From an uncultured Lachnospiraceae bacterium (lineage in GTDB: Bacteria > Bacillota > Clostridia > Lachnospirales > Lachnospiraceae): DNA of 37,794 nucleotides. The position numbers were made by a program, and so were the translations under genes. Below the pieces are notes generated by a model that was not told where the DNA came from, did not search any database, and was given only the letters and a program-made list of their open reading frames with translations. Positions 25,457 to 34,388 of the stretch are shown here, in pieces. The stretch spans positions 1 to 37,794 of the forward strand of contig CANPYE010000010.1 in the NCBI GenBank assembly GCA_947588005.1, read 5' to 3'. Numbering within the stretch: the first letter of the stretch is position 1; the number at the start of each line of letters is the position of its first letter.

Positions 25457-25505
25457 GCCGGTTCGGTGTCCGAACGAAGTGAGGACAAAACACCGGACCG
25501 AACCG
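25457..25505. other. GC-rich palindromic intergenic segment
   Basis: GGTTCGG (about 25460) pairs with CCGAACC (about 25498), with an alternative inner pairing TGTCC/GGACA. Part of a chain of hairpins filling the gap between the DUF5107 gene and the SBP operon; it looks like a dispersed intergenic repeat, but no second copy is in this window. Confidence 0.4.
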
Positions 25506-25524
25506 TGCGCATCTCCGGAGGGAG

Positions 25525-25548
25525 CATGTCCGGAGGACATGGTATAAT
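25525..25548 (+). promoter_or_regulatory. extended -10 promoter with overlapping inverted repeat (SBP operon)
   Basis: TGGTATAAT (25540-25548) is an extended -10 box (TGnTATAAT). It overlaps the right end of a 7-bp inverted repeat, arms CATGTCC (25525-25531) and GGACATG (25535-25541). No good -35 is visible, as is common with extended -10 promoters. A repressor or activator bound to the repeat would contact RNA polymerase directly. Expected start of transcription is about 25555. Confidence 0.5.
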
Positions 25549-25579
25549 TAGGATATTTAGGATATTTGGGAGGAACACG

Positions 25580-25606
25580 TCCGGCGCCCTGCAAAGCGGC
25601 GCCGGA
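25580..25606 (+). other. leader hairpin before the SBP gene
   Basis: Perfect 9-bp arms TCCGGCGCC (25580-25588) and GGCGCCGGA (25598-25606) with a 9-nt loop, followed by GTTT. It lies between the putative promoter and the ribosome site at 25624. It could be an attenuator or a 5' stabiliser; the T-run is too short for a confident terminator. Confidence 0.5.
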
Positions 25607-25639
25607 GTTTCAACAGACAAAAAGGAGGAGAATGGTAAA

Positions 25640-27508
25640 ATGAGGAAAAAGCAGAGAATGCGGTGGATAGCCCTGGCGATGGCGGCCGTTATGGCGGCGT
25701 CCGTCCTGGCGGGCTGCGGAGGAAACGGAGACGGCGGGACGGATAAAGGGGATACGCAGACTGCGGCCGGCGCGGCGGCAGGAGCCGGCGGCGCGGGCGC
25801 ATCAGAGCAGGCCGCTTCCGGGAACGGCGGCGCGGAGGAACCGAAGACATCGGCCCCGTATCCGGCGACATTTGAACCCTTTGGCAGCAATGCCGAGACT
25901 TACACGCAGAATATGGAGACGTTCCAGCAGGAATTTCTGGATTATTTCGAGGAGACCGGACAGATGGACAAGGTGCGCGGCTATGACGAGCCCATCGACG
26001 TGACCATGGTCCGGTACTATTCCAGCGGACTGCAGGCGCTGATCGATTCCTATAAGAGCCAGTACGGCGAGTCCTACGAGGAGAACCGCTTCACGGATAT
26101 TATAAAGCGGCTGCTGAACGTGGATATCATTTTCAACTGGACCACGGGCGAATCGCAGTATACCCAGAAGCTGCGCCTGGATATGGCGGCCAATGAACTG
26201 CCGGATATTTTCTTTGTGACGAATATGGATGATCTGGCCGGTCTGGCGGAGGAAGGGCTGATCTGGGAGCTGGACGATCTGATCGACCAGTATGCGTCCG
26301 ACGACCTGAAGAGCGTCATTGAAAGTCAGAGCTACGCGATCCAGAAGGGCAGGATCGACGGCAGGCTTTACGGCCTGGCCGCGACCATGGCGATGGACAA
26401 CGCCCGCTATATCTATATCCGCGAGGACTGGATGGAGAATCTGGGACTGGAATATCCCAAAACGCTGGACGAGCTGGCCGCGGTGGTCGAGGCCTTCGCG
26501 ACGCAGGATCCGGACGGCAACGGGATCGACGATACGTACGGCCTTTCGGGACTCAGCGATTACACGTACTGCTTCGGCGCGATCTTCCAGGGCTTCGGCA
26601 GCTATCCGACGAGCCTGCACGAGGTAGAGCGCGGAAAGAACGTCTTCGGCGGCACCACGGAGGAGACGAAAGAGGCGGTGGCCTATCTGACCGATCTTTA
26701 TCAGAAGGGATACATTCAGAAGGACTTCGCGAGCCAGAGTACCGCGCAGGAGAAGGAACTGATCACGCAGGGCAAGGTGGGCATCGTTATGGGCAACCAC
26801 AGTCTGGCGGCCAATATGTTCAACTCGCTGCATGAACTGGATCCGTCCGTTACCTGGCGTGCGATTCCCGCGCCCACGAAGACCGGGGAGCCGAACAAGC
26901 TCCTGCTCTCTCCGAATATCAAGGGATTTATCGCGGTCAATAAGGAGTTTGAGCATCCGGAGATCGCGATCAAAATGGCGGACATCATTGCCAGCGCGGT
27001 CTACAACAGCAGCGTCGGCGACTGGTGGTACTATGATTCCAATTCCAGCTACGCGCTGTCTCCCGTCTATGTATTTATGCCTGCGCTGTCCAATCTTGAA
27101 ACCTACCGGGAGCTGCAGGAAGCGTTTAAGACGAATGACACCTCGGCTCTGTCGGCGAAGGGGCTGTCCTACTGGAAGCTGATGCACGGCGACAACGAGG
27201 CGGTGGCCTGGGCCTATAACGCTATGTTCGGCGAAGGAGAAGGAACGCCGATGGCGGTGCTTGACAGTTATTTCCGGGATGGAAATTATTTCTACGAGAC
27301 ATTTAACGGACAGTACAGCGAACAGATGAACAAGACCTATTCCAGCATCAAGAGCACAATGAACCAGATCTTCTTAAGCATCATTACCGGGCAGCAGGAT
27401 CTGGAGACCGGCTGGGATCAGTGGATCGAGACTTTTGGGAAGCTTAAGGGCGACGAGATCCTGGATTATGTGAACGAGTGGTGCGCGGAGAACAACAGCT
27501 TTAACTGA
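25640..27508 (+). CDS. extracellular solute-binding lipoprotein (LplA-like, carbohydrate ABC importer)
   Basis: 622 residues. The frame is open upstream, but the ATG at 25640 follows AAAGGAGGAG (GGAGG at 25624-25628) and starts a textbook lipoprotein signal with the lipobox LAGC and lipidated Cys26. After a Gly/Ala-rich linker (about 27-70) comes a large family-1 solute-binding domain, with segments such as DIIFNWTTGESQYTQKLRLD, LPDIFFVTNMDDLAGLAEEG, and DPDGNGIDDTYGL (about 289-301), a DxDxN calcium-loop motif common in LplA-type proteins. VGIVMGNHSLAANMF and the Trp-rich GDWWYYDSN fit sugar recognition. It captures an oligosaccharide outside the membrane and hands it to the two permeases encoded next. 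Substrate unknown. Confidence 0.93.
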   Translation: MRKKQRMRWIALAMAAVMAASVLAGCGGNGDGGTDKGDTQTAAGAAAGAGGAGASEQAASGNGGAEEPKTSAPYPATFEPFGSNAETYTQNMETFQQEFLDYFEETGQMDKVRGYDEPIDVTMVRYYSSGLQALIDSYKSQYGESYEENRFTDIIKRLLNVDIIFNWTTGESQYTQKLRLDMAANELPDIFFVTNMDDLAGLAEEGLIWELDDLIDQYASDDLKSVIESQSYAIQKGRIDGRLYGLAATMAMDNARYIYIREDWMENLGLEYPKTLDELAAVVEAFATQDPDGNGIDDTYGLSGLSDYTYCFGAIFQGFGSYPTSLHEVERGKNVFGGTTEETKEAVAYLTDLYQKGYIQKDFASQSTAQEKELITQGKVGIVMGNHSLAANMFNSLHELDPSVTWRAIPAPTKTGEPNKLLLSPNIKGFIAVNKEFEHPEIAIKMADIIASAVYNSSVGDWWYYDSNSSYALSPVYVFMPALSNLETYRELQEAFKTNDTSALSAKGLSYWKLMHGDNEAVAWAYNAMFGEGEGTPMAVLDSYFRDGNYFYETFNGQYSEQMNKTYSSIKSTMNQIFLSIITGQQDLETGWDQWIETFGKLKGDEILDYVNEWCAENNSFN

Positions 27509-27548
27509 TACGCCTGCGGCCGTCAAACCGGAGAGAAAGGAAGAATAC

Positions 27549-28466
27549 ATGAAAGGCAAATCAAAATGGACCAGGAGTCTGAAAAAGGAGCTTCCGCTGC
27601 ATATGATGCTGCTTCCGGGCGTTCTCCTGATCTTCATATTCCATTACATTCCGCTTTATGGGATTGTGATCGCGTTTCAGGACTTTAAGGTAGCGCGAGG
27701 GCTTTTCGGGCCGCAGGAATGGATCGGCTTTGAAAATTTCAGCTATCTGTTCAGCCTGCCAAACACCTGGAACGTGATCCGCAATACCGTGACCATTGCC
27801 TGCTGGAAGATCGTTCTCAGTCTGATCATACCGATCATAGTGGCGCTTCTGTTAAATGAGATGGTGCATGCCCGTTATAAGAAGGTGATCCAGACGGTGG
27901 TCTATTTCCCGCATTTCATCTCGTGGGTCGTACTGAGCGGCATCATGTTCGGCCTGTTAAGTCCAACCACCGGGATCGTCAACCAGATACTGCAGAAGCT
28001 GGGCTTCGAATCCATCTATTTTCTGGGCGATAACCGGTATTTCCAGGGAACGGTCATTACCAGCGCCATCTGGAAGGAATTTGGCTACGGAACGATCGTC
28101 TATCTGGCGTCCTTAACGGGCATCGATCCGACGCTCTACGACGCGGCGGCCATCGACGGCGCCGGCCGGTTAAAACAGACCTGGCACGTCACGCTCCCCG
28201 GCATGCGTACGATCATCGTGCTGATGATGGTCCTGAAGCTGGGGGACGTGCTGGACGCGGGCTTCGGTCAGATCCTGAACCTTTACAGCCCTGTGGTCTA
28301 TGAAACCGGCGATATTCTGGATACGATGATCTACCGGATCGGTCTGGCAGGCGGCAAGTTCGGACCGTCGACGGCGGCGGGACTTCTGAAATCGCTGGTG
28401 TCGTCGGTGCTGATATCGGTTTCCTACTGGGTTGCGTATAAATTTTTCGACTACAAGCTGTTTTAG
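27549..28466 (+). CDS. sugar ABC transporter permease, LplB-like
   Basis: 305 residues with about six transmembrane segments, starting at an ATG after AGAAAGGAAG. The N-terminus (LPLHMMLLPGVLLIFIFHYIPLYG) and the phrase VIAFQDFKVARGLFG are typical of LplB/YteP-type permeases (MalF family). The ATPase-coupling EAA loop is visible at about 195-215 (DPTLYDAAAIDGAGRLKQ). It pairs with the YtcP-like permease encoded 12 bp downstream to form the membrane channel of the importer. No ATP-binding subunit is encoded here, so a shared MsmX-type ATPase elsewhere is expected. Confidence 0.95.
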   Translation: MKGKSKWTRSLKKELPLHMMLLPGVLLIFIFHYIPLYGIVIAFQDFKVARGLFGPQEWIGFENFSYLFSLPNTWNVIRNTVTIACWKIVLSLIIPIIVALLLNEMVHARYKKVIQTVVYFPHFISWVVLSGIMFGLLSPTTGIVNQILQKLGFESIYFLGDNRYFQGTVITSAIWKEFGYGTIVYLASLTGIDPTLYDAAAIDGAGRLKQTWHVTLPGMRTIIVLMMVLKLGDVLDAGFGQILNLYSPVVYETGDILDTMIYRIGLAGGKFGPSTAAGLLKSLVSSVLISVSYWVAYKFFDYKLF

Positions 28467-28478
28467 GGGGATGATAGT

Positions 28479-29372
28479 ATGGCAAAGACCGGAAAGATAC
28501 GGGTTTCAACCTCCAGGAAGGTATTCCTGGCTGTCAATAACGTTATCCTTACGCTTCTGATGCTGAGCTGTATCCTGCCGTTCCTCTACATGGTGGCGGT
28601 GTCGTTCAGCAATAAGACATATGTGGACGCGGGCATGGTGTCGTTTTTGCCCAAGGGCTTCAATGTATACGCCTATCAGTATCTTCTCAAGAATGTGAGC
28701 TTCTGGCGCGCGTTCGGCGTGACGGTGCTGGTGACGGTGGCCGGTACGGCTCTGAATCTGATCATGATGATCTTAACGGCGTTCCCGCTGTCGCGTCCGG
28801 AAGGCAGGCTTCACGGGCGCACCCTGTACGCGTGGTATTTCTTCTGCACGATGCTTGTCGGCGGCGGAATGGTACCGTCTTACGTGTTAAAGACCAGCCT
28901 GGGGCTGCGCAATAATCTTCTGGTGCTGTTTGTGCCGTCGGCGCTGCCGGTATTTTCCATGATCCTGATGATCAATTTCTTCCGTCAGGTCCCGATCGAG
29001 ATGGAAGATTCGGCCAGGATCGACGGGGCCGGGCCGCTTCGGACGCTGCTTTCGATCTATGTGCCGCTGTCGAAGCCGTCGATGGCTTCCATGGCGCTGT
29101 TTTCCATGGTCCGTCACTGGAACGAGTGGTTTACGGGCATGATCTATATGAGTCCGAAGCTGCAGCCGCTGCAGACGTATCTTCGGACGATCATTGTGCA
29201 GGAGGATTTCAGCCAGCTTCCGGTGGATGAGTCGATCATGATGGGTTCGATCTCCGACGCCACCCTGCGGGCTGCGCAGATCATCATTGCCATGCTTCCG
29301 ATCCTCTGCATCTATCCGTTCCTGCAGAAGTATTTCGTTAAGGGCGGAACGCTGGGGAGCGTGAAGGGATAA
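28479..29372 (+). CDS. carbohydrate ABC transporter permease, YtcP-like
   Basis: 297 residues with about six transmembrane segments. The start ATG at 28479 follows GGGGGATGATAGT. Recognisable parts are SCILPFLYMVAVSFSNKTYV near the N-terminus, a long periplasm-side segment FLPKGFNVYAYQYLL, and the EAA coupling loop at about 181-205 (EMEDSARIDGAGPLRTLL). The C-terminal ILCIYPFLQKYFVKGGTLGSVKG is the classic ending of YtcP/LplC-type MalG-family permeases. It forms a heterodimer with the product of the gene just upstream. The tight 12-bp spacing implies translational coupling in one operon. Confidence 0.95.
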   Translation: MAKTGKIRVSTSRKVFLAVNNVILTLLMLSCILPFLYMVAVSFSNKTYVDAGMVSFLPKGFNVYAYQYLLKNVSFWRAFGVTVLVTVAGTALNLIMMILTAFPLSRPEGRLHGRTLYAWYFFCTMLVGGGMVPSYVLKTSLGLRNNLLVLFVPSALPVFSMILMINFFRQVPIEMEDSARIDGAGPLRTLLSIYVPLSKPSMASMALFSMVRHWNEWFTGMIYMSPKLQPLQTYLRTIIVQEDFSQLPVDESIMMGSISDATLRAAQIIIAMLPILCIYPFLQKYFVKGGTLGSVKG

Positions 29373-29403
29373 GGCTGCGGCGACGAAGGGAGAATGGACG
29401 GAT

Positions 29404-31527
29404 ATGAAGGTTGAGACAAAGAATTTAAGCTTTTATATTGATGAATCGGCGCGAGACGCGAAATTTATTTTAAATGAAAGTCCGGCCGCCGCGTCGGAAG
29501 GCTCCGATTTCTGGAGACTGATCCTGGACGACGGCCAGCGCACGGAGATACCGGTGTTTTCTTCGAAGCAGAAGGGAATCGTGGAGCGGACTGATGCGGG
29601 GCTTCGGATCATATATTCGAGACTGGTATCGGAGTATGGAGACAGTTATCAGATCTATCTGGAGGTTCTGGTTACAGAGGAAGACGGTCTGCTTCGTTTC
29701 CGCCCGTATCTGGAGAATCTGGAATCGGATGTGCGGGTGAACGAATGCTTCTGCCCGCTGGCGGATTTCACGCAGCTTTACGGCGAGAAGGAAAAGGACG
29801 TGCTGTATATGCCCAACGGTCTGGGCACCCGCGCTCCCAATCCGTGGAAGGTGCTGGAGAAGATGACCGGGGATTACTACGCCCACAATGAATATGAGAT
29901 CTTCTGGCACCTGCACTATCCGCGGGCGACCATGAGCTGGCTGGGGATCGAGAGCGGAAAGCATTTTCTCTATATGGCCAGGTATGACGAACAGATGCGT
30001 CACTGCTTTCTTACGGTGCGGCAGAGGATCCATTCCGAGCCGCTGAATCTGACGCTGGGGATCGATCATTTTCCGATGGCGAGACCCGGCGAGGCGCTGA
30101 CCCTGCCTGCCGGAGTGGTGGGAGTACTGGACGGCGACTGGCGGACGGCGGCGGATCGGTACCGCAAGTGGGCGGATAAGGCGTTCTACCGGGCCCCGGA
30201 TAAGGCAAAGTGGGTGCAGGAGATGACCGGCTGGCAGCGTGTGATCATGCGCTCCCAGTATGGGGAGGATTACTATAAGGCGGAGGATCTGCCGCGCCTT
30301 TATGAGATCGGCGCGAAATACGGCATTCACACCCTGTTCCTTTTCGGCTGGTGGAAGGGCGGCATGGACCGGGACTATCCCACCTACGAGGAGCCGTATC
30401 CGGGAGCTTTTGAGGCGCTGCGGGACAATATCCGCAAGGTGCGCCGAATGGGAGGGCGGGTGATCCTGGAGTGCAACGCGCATTTCATGGATCCGACGAA
30501 TCCGTATTATAAAGAGTTCGGCCGTGAGGTCGAGATCCTGGATATCAACGGAAATGAGGTGCGGCCGGCTTTTGGTTATCCAGGCCACGGCGAGTACCGC
30601 TTTACCTATGGAAAGAAGCAGTTTCCGCTGTGCTGCTCCGGATCGGAGCGCTGGAGAAAGAAACTGCTTTCCGTTGTGAAGCAGATGGGAGAGCTGGATC
30701 CGGACTGCCTGTTTGTAGACTGCTTCGGGGCGTGTCCTTATCAGCCCTGCTTCAATGACCGGCACGAGCACGGCCCCCGCGTGGATGAGGAATGGATCGG
30801 CCATCGCAAATTTTTCGACGAAGCGCAGGAATACTGCCGTCAGGAGGGAAAGGTCCTGGCCGTCGAGATCGTGACGGATATTGCCGCGTCCTACACCCAG
30901 TTTATCCACGGGCTGATCAATGTGGATTTCCGGATCGACGGAAGCGCGTTCCCGCAGCTGTTCCGCTATACGTTTCCGGAGGTCATTACCACGGACCGGG
31001 GAATCCGCCATGAGGAAGGCGATTTCGACCGGCGTCTGAAAAGCGCGCTGGTGAGCGGCGTCCGCCTGGACGCGGAACTTTACGTCTGCCGGGCGGATCT
31101 GGACCGCAGCCCGAAATACGCCGCTGTGGCGGCGTACTATACGTCGGTATTGGAGAAATATAAAGAATTTATGATGCTGGGTACCTATACGGTGATCGAC
31201 ACCAGCCCGCTTCCGTATTATGTAAAGCGCGGAGAGTATTACGATCAGGCGCGCAGGCGGGTGCTGCGTATCCTTTATAATGCGTCGGATGCGCCGGTTA
31301 CGGTGTGCGGCCGCAAACTGGGCGGAGACGAGATGGTATTCGATATCTTCGAGCTTGAGGAATACCGCGGGATGACTGCCGCCGCGGACGATGCGGGCGC
31401 AGCGGCCTGCGGAGACGGAAAAAAGGTCTGCAAAAGAGACGCGTCTGCGGGCAGTCAGGGCGCAGAAACGGCAGCCAGTGTCGTGCTTACGCAGGAAGCG
31501 GGCGTGCTGCCGCCGGATGCTTCATAG
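29404..31527 (+). CDS. DUF6259 protein, glycosidase-like TIM barrel
   Basis: 707 residues, cytoplasmic (no signal peptide), in the importer operon. An N-terminal beta-sandwich (about 1-260) with segments like EIFWHLHYPRATMSWLGIE leads into a TIM-barrel-like region (about 270-600). Candidate acid residues at the ends of barrel strands are Asp439 in LFVDCFGACPYQ and Glu488 in VLAVEIVTDIA. The architecture resembles clan GH-D and GH101-type retaining glycosidases, and I recognise the family as DUF6259. A short C-terminal beta domain follows, ending about 655. The last 50 residues are an odd Ala/Gly/Asp-rich tail with two cysteines. It likely hydrolyses an oligosaccharide brought in by the ABC importer; bond and substrate are unknown. 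Confidence 0.8.
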   Translation: MKVETKNLSFYIDESARDAKFILNESPAAASEGSDFWRLILDDGQRTEIPVFSSKQKGIVERTDAGLRIIYSRLVSEYGDSYQIYLEVLVTEEDGLLRFRPYLENLESDVRVNECFCPLADFTQLYGEKEKDVLYMPNGLGTRAPNPWKVLEKMTGDYYAHNEYEIFWHLHYPRATMSWLGIESGKHFLYMARYDEQMRHCFLTVRQRIHSEPLNLTLGIDHFPMARPGEALTLPAGVVGVLDGDWRTAADRYRKWADKAFYRAPDKAKWVQEMTGWQRVIMRSQYGEDYYKAEDLPRLYEIGAKYGIHTLFLFGWWKGGMDRDYPTYEEPYPGAFEALRDNIRKVRRMGGRVILECNAHFMDPTNPYYKEFGREVEILDINGNEVRPAFGYPGHGEYRFTYGKKQFPLCCSGSERWRKKLLSVVKQMGELDPDCLFVDCFGACPYQPCFNDRHEHGPRVDEEWIGHRKFFDEAQEYCRQEGKVLAVEIVTDIAASYTQFIHGLINVDFRIDGSAFPQLFRYTFPEVITTDRGIRHEEGDFDRRLKSALVSGVRLDAELYVCRADLDRSPKYAAVAAYYTSVLEKYKEFMMLGTYTVIDTSPLPYYVKRGEYYDQARRRVLRILYNASDAPVTVCGRKLGGDEMVFDIFELEEYRGMTAAADDAGAAACGDGKKVCKRDASAGSQGAETAASVVLTQEAGVLPPDAS

Positions 31528-31536
31528 GAGGAAATA

Positions 31537-34344
31537 ATGAAAAATAAGATCATCAGCATGCTTCTGATCGGAGGCATGGCTGCAGGTGCGGTGGCCTGCG
31601 GCAGAAGCGGGAACGGCAATCCTGACGCCGGCTCCGTATCCGAAACGCAGACGGCTCCGGAGACAGCCGGGGAAACCGTAACGCAGGAGGAAACAGTTTA
31701 CGAATCATTGCAGGAAGAGGAGCCGGAAGTGTACGTTTATATAATGGACGGAGGCGACGGCGACGGTTCCAGCGCCCAGTCGCCGCTCGGAGACCTGACC
31801 GAGGCCGTGCTGAAGCTTAAGGAGACTGGCGGGGCGGTCGTGCTTTGCGGAGATGTGAGCATTGAGGAAAATACGGTAATTCCATCTGTGGATGGTCCGC
31901 TTCTTCTTATGGGAGACGGGGGCAGGCTGGTGCTTCATTCGCAGCTTGCGTTTGAAAACGGAGGAAAAGGAGAGACCATAACCATTGAAGACCTGACGAT
32001 CGAGAACGCATCGGCAGCCCCGGAGGAAATCATCTGCAACTACAATCATATGCGTTTTGGAGACAGACTGACAGTCGAAGCGGACGGATACTATCCGATC
32101 ATCTATGAAGGGATCTATTCGCCGGCGGATGAGCCGCTTTCGCCCGAAGAAGTTTCCTACGAAGGCGACGCCGCCGTCTACATCGGAAGCGGTACATGGG
32201 AAAGCTATATCGGCGGAAATTACCGGGACGGCACGACGTCGACGTTTGGGATCCACCGTGGTAATATGAAGCTGGAAATCGCCGGGGGCGTGTTTAAGGG
32301 CGATGACGCCGCATCGTCTTCCGCCGCTTACACGCCGGGCACACGCAACCAGAATTTCTATTCGACCTCCTTTGTCGGAATGAATTTTTATGACGGAAAT
32401 GTCGATGTGAAGATAAGCGGAGGCAGCTTTGAAGGACCGGTGTTCGGCGTAGCGCGCTTTGGGATCGCGATAGGAAAGACCCTGTTCAGTGAATATGTGC
32501 GCCGCGGGAATATGAACGTGGAGATCACGGGCGGCAGCTTTACGGGCGGAGAAATTACCGCTATGCAGCCCTCTACGACTGCGGCGGGACTTTGGCGCGG
32601 TAATTATGACCTGACGATCGCGGAAGGCGTGGAACTGGCCGACGGGATCATCCTCTCAGCCGAATGTGTAGAGCCATATGAGGGAGAGACAGCGCTGGCG
32701 TCTCTGCAGATTCCATCCGGCGCGGATGTGGTCCTGCGGGCATTTGACAGGGTCAACGGCGAGGAGGCTGACGGAACCGAGCCTGTGCGCATCGGATTTA
32801 TCGGTGACAGCATTACCTTCGGTTCCACGACGAGCCCTGTAAATATGAAATCATATCCTGCCCAGCTTTTGGCGCGGCTGGAAGCGGAGGGAAAGGATTA
32901 TATCGTGGGCAACTTTGGAGTTGCTTCCGGGGGTGTGATGGATACGTGTACGTATGCGTATGCGGATACATTATACAGCCATATTTCGCTGGAAGAATTT
33001 GATCCCGACATCATGATATGCGCGCTGGGGGCGAACGATGCCCGTGTGGCCGGAGGAACCAAGGGACGGCTGGACAGATACTATAATGAATTTAAGGCGA
33101 TGGTCCGTTCCTACGGAGAGCTTCCTTCCGTGAAAGACGTCTACATCACAACCGCGATTCACCGTCATTCCGCGTATGCGGCGGGAATGAATCCGGACAC
33201 GGCGAAGCAGGCGCGCACCAATGATCTGCGGTCTACCTCGTATGTGATGCCGACACAGAAGCGTATTGCGGCGGAGCTGGCCGCAGAAAGTCCCGCGGCA
33301 AACTATACGCTCATTGATCTGTACGCTCTTACCCTGAAAGACGCGATCATCGATGGCTACTACAGCAGCGACAATCTGCATCCGAATGAGAAAGGCTTAA
33401 AGATCATGGCGGACTGCTTTTACGGCGCACTGTTTGAAGGAAAATGCGGAACGGATGCGGAATTTACCGACTCCTATTTCCTGGACGAGATCTACGTCAA
33501 AGAGGGCGCGCCCATCGACGGGGCGGGCACGAAAGAGGATCCGATGGGACATCTCGGACTCGCGCTCTCCAGGGTGAGCCGTTCGGGCGGAAGGATCATT
33601 CTGCTGGATGATTATACGATCGATTTCGATTTTGATACGCCGATCGATGTGGAGGGCGGCCTCTATATCGGAGGCGAGGAGGGGAAAACGCCAACGGTCA
33701 CCTTTACAGGCAAGACCTTTAAAGTGGGAAGCAGCCTCGTGCTGGACAACATGGTATTTTCTACGAAGGGCGGACAGAAGACTCCGTATTTTGTCGCCCG
33801 CTACCAGGATCTGACCATAGGAAAGAATTTCTCTACGGAAAAAGACGATGAAAATAACTATCCGTATATCGTCGCCGGTCATCACGCCTATCCGGACGGA
33901 GAGGAGTACCCGGAGGAGACGAACCAGGATACGGCTCAGGGTGTAAGCTCGGACGGAGATATAAACATTCGGATCCTCGGCGGGAAATTCCATCGCTTCC
34001 TTGGCGGGAATCTCCGTATCGGAACCAGCTCGCCGCTGGGGACGTTTTCGGGGAACCTTTCGATCGAGGTTTCTGATGCCTCGTTTACCGACACCTTTGT
34101 CGCGACGGGCATGAACTATACTACGGGTTCCGTGACGGCGAGACTTACGAATGTGTCGGCGGAGGAAGTCCTCGGGACATCCCGGGCAGGCAAGACAGAG
34201 GGCTTCAACTCGTTTGACGACGCAAACAACGCAGGAGGGCGCGTGGAAGTATTCTGCATGGGAACAAGCGACTATGCGGTATCCGAGCATGAGTCCGTTT
34301 CGGGGCAGACGCAAAGCGCCGACGTTACGATCCATACGGAATGA
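31537..34344 (+). CDS. lipoprotein: SGNH esterase flanked by two beta-helix-like domains
   Basis: 935 residues. AGGAGG precedes the ATG by 6 nt. The lipoprotein signal ends AVAC with Cys21, followed by a short Glu/Thr-rich linker. Domain A (about 65-410) opens with YIMDGGDGDGSSAQSPLGDL and continues as beta-solenoid-like repeats (NVDVKISGGSFEG, NMNVEITGGSFTGG). The middle (about 415-640) is an SGNH/GDSL hydrolase: block I GDSITFG around 423-429, block III GAND near 498, and block V DNLHPNE with the catalytic His near 615. Domain B (about 655-925) is a second beta-helix with the header GAGTKEDPMGHLGLAL and DINIRILGGKFHRF. SGNH lipoproteins commonly deacylate polysaccharides, here presumably outside the cell before import. 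Its header resembles the anchored protein at 8302. Confidence 0.87.
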   Translation: MKNKIISMLLIGGMAAGAVACGRSGNGNPDAGSVSETQTAPETAGETVTQEETVYESLQEEEPEVYVYIMDGGDGDGSSAQSPLGDLTEAVLKLKETGGAVVLCGDVSIEENTVIPSVDGPLLLMGDGGRLVLHSQLAFENGGKGETITIEDLTIENASAAPEEIICNYNHMRFGDRLTVEADGYYPIIYEGIYSPADEPLSPEEVSYEGDAAVYIGSGTWESYIGGNYRDGTTSTFGIHRGNMKLEIAGGVFKGDDAASSSAAYTPGTRNQNFYSTSFVGMNFYDGNVDVKISGGSFEGPVFGVARFGIAIGKTLFSEYVRRGNMNVEITGGSFTGGEITAMQPSTTAAGLWRGNYDLTIAEGVELADGIILSAECVEPYEGETALASLQIPSGADVVLRAFDRVNGEEADGTEPVRIGFIGDSITFGSTTSPVNMKSYPAQLLARLEAEGKDYIVGNFGVASGGVMDTCTYAYADTLYSHISLEEFDPDIMICALGANDARVAGGTKGRLDRYYNEFKAMVRSYGELPSVKDVYITTAIHRHSAYAAGMNPDTAKQARTNDLRSTSYVMPTQKRIAAELAAESPAANYTLIDLYALTLKDAIIDGYYSSDNLHPNEKGLKIMADCFYGALFEGKCGTDAEFTDSYFLDEIYVKEGAPIDGAGTKEDPMGHLGLALSRVSRSGGRIILLDDYTIDFDFDTPIDVEGGLYIGGEEGKTPTVTFTGKTFKVGSSLVLDNMVFSTKGGQKTPYFVARYQDLTIGKNFSTEKDDENNYPYIVAGHHAYPDGEEYPEETNQDTAQGVSSDGDINIRILGGKFHRFLGGNLRIGTSSPLGTFSGNLSIEVSDASFTDTFVATGMNYTTGSVTARLTNVSAEEVLGTSRAGKTEGFNSFDDANNAGGRVEVFCMGTSDYAVSEHESVSGQTQSADVTIHTE

Positions 34345-34388
34345 CGGGCGTGATCCTGCAGGGAGACGGAAGCAGAGAAAGGGAAACG

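Noticed and set aside
25421-25639. N-terminal extension of the solute-binding protein
   Set aside because: It would overlap the DUF5107 gene, cover palindromic DNA and bury the signal peptide; the strong ribosome site and lipobox fix the start at 25640.
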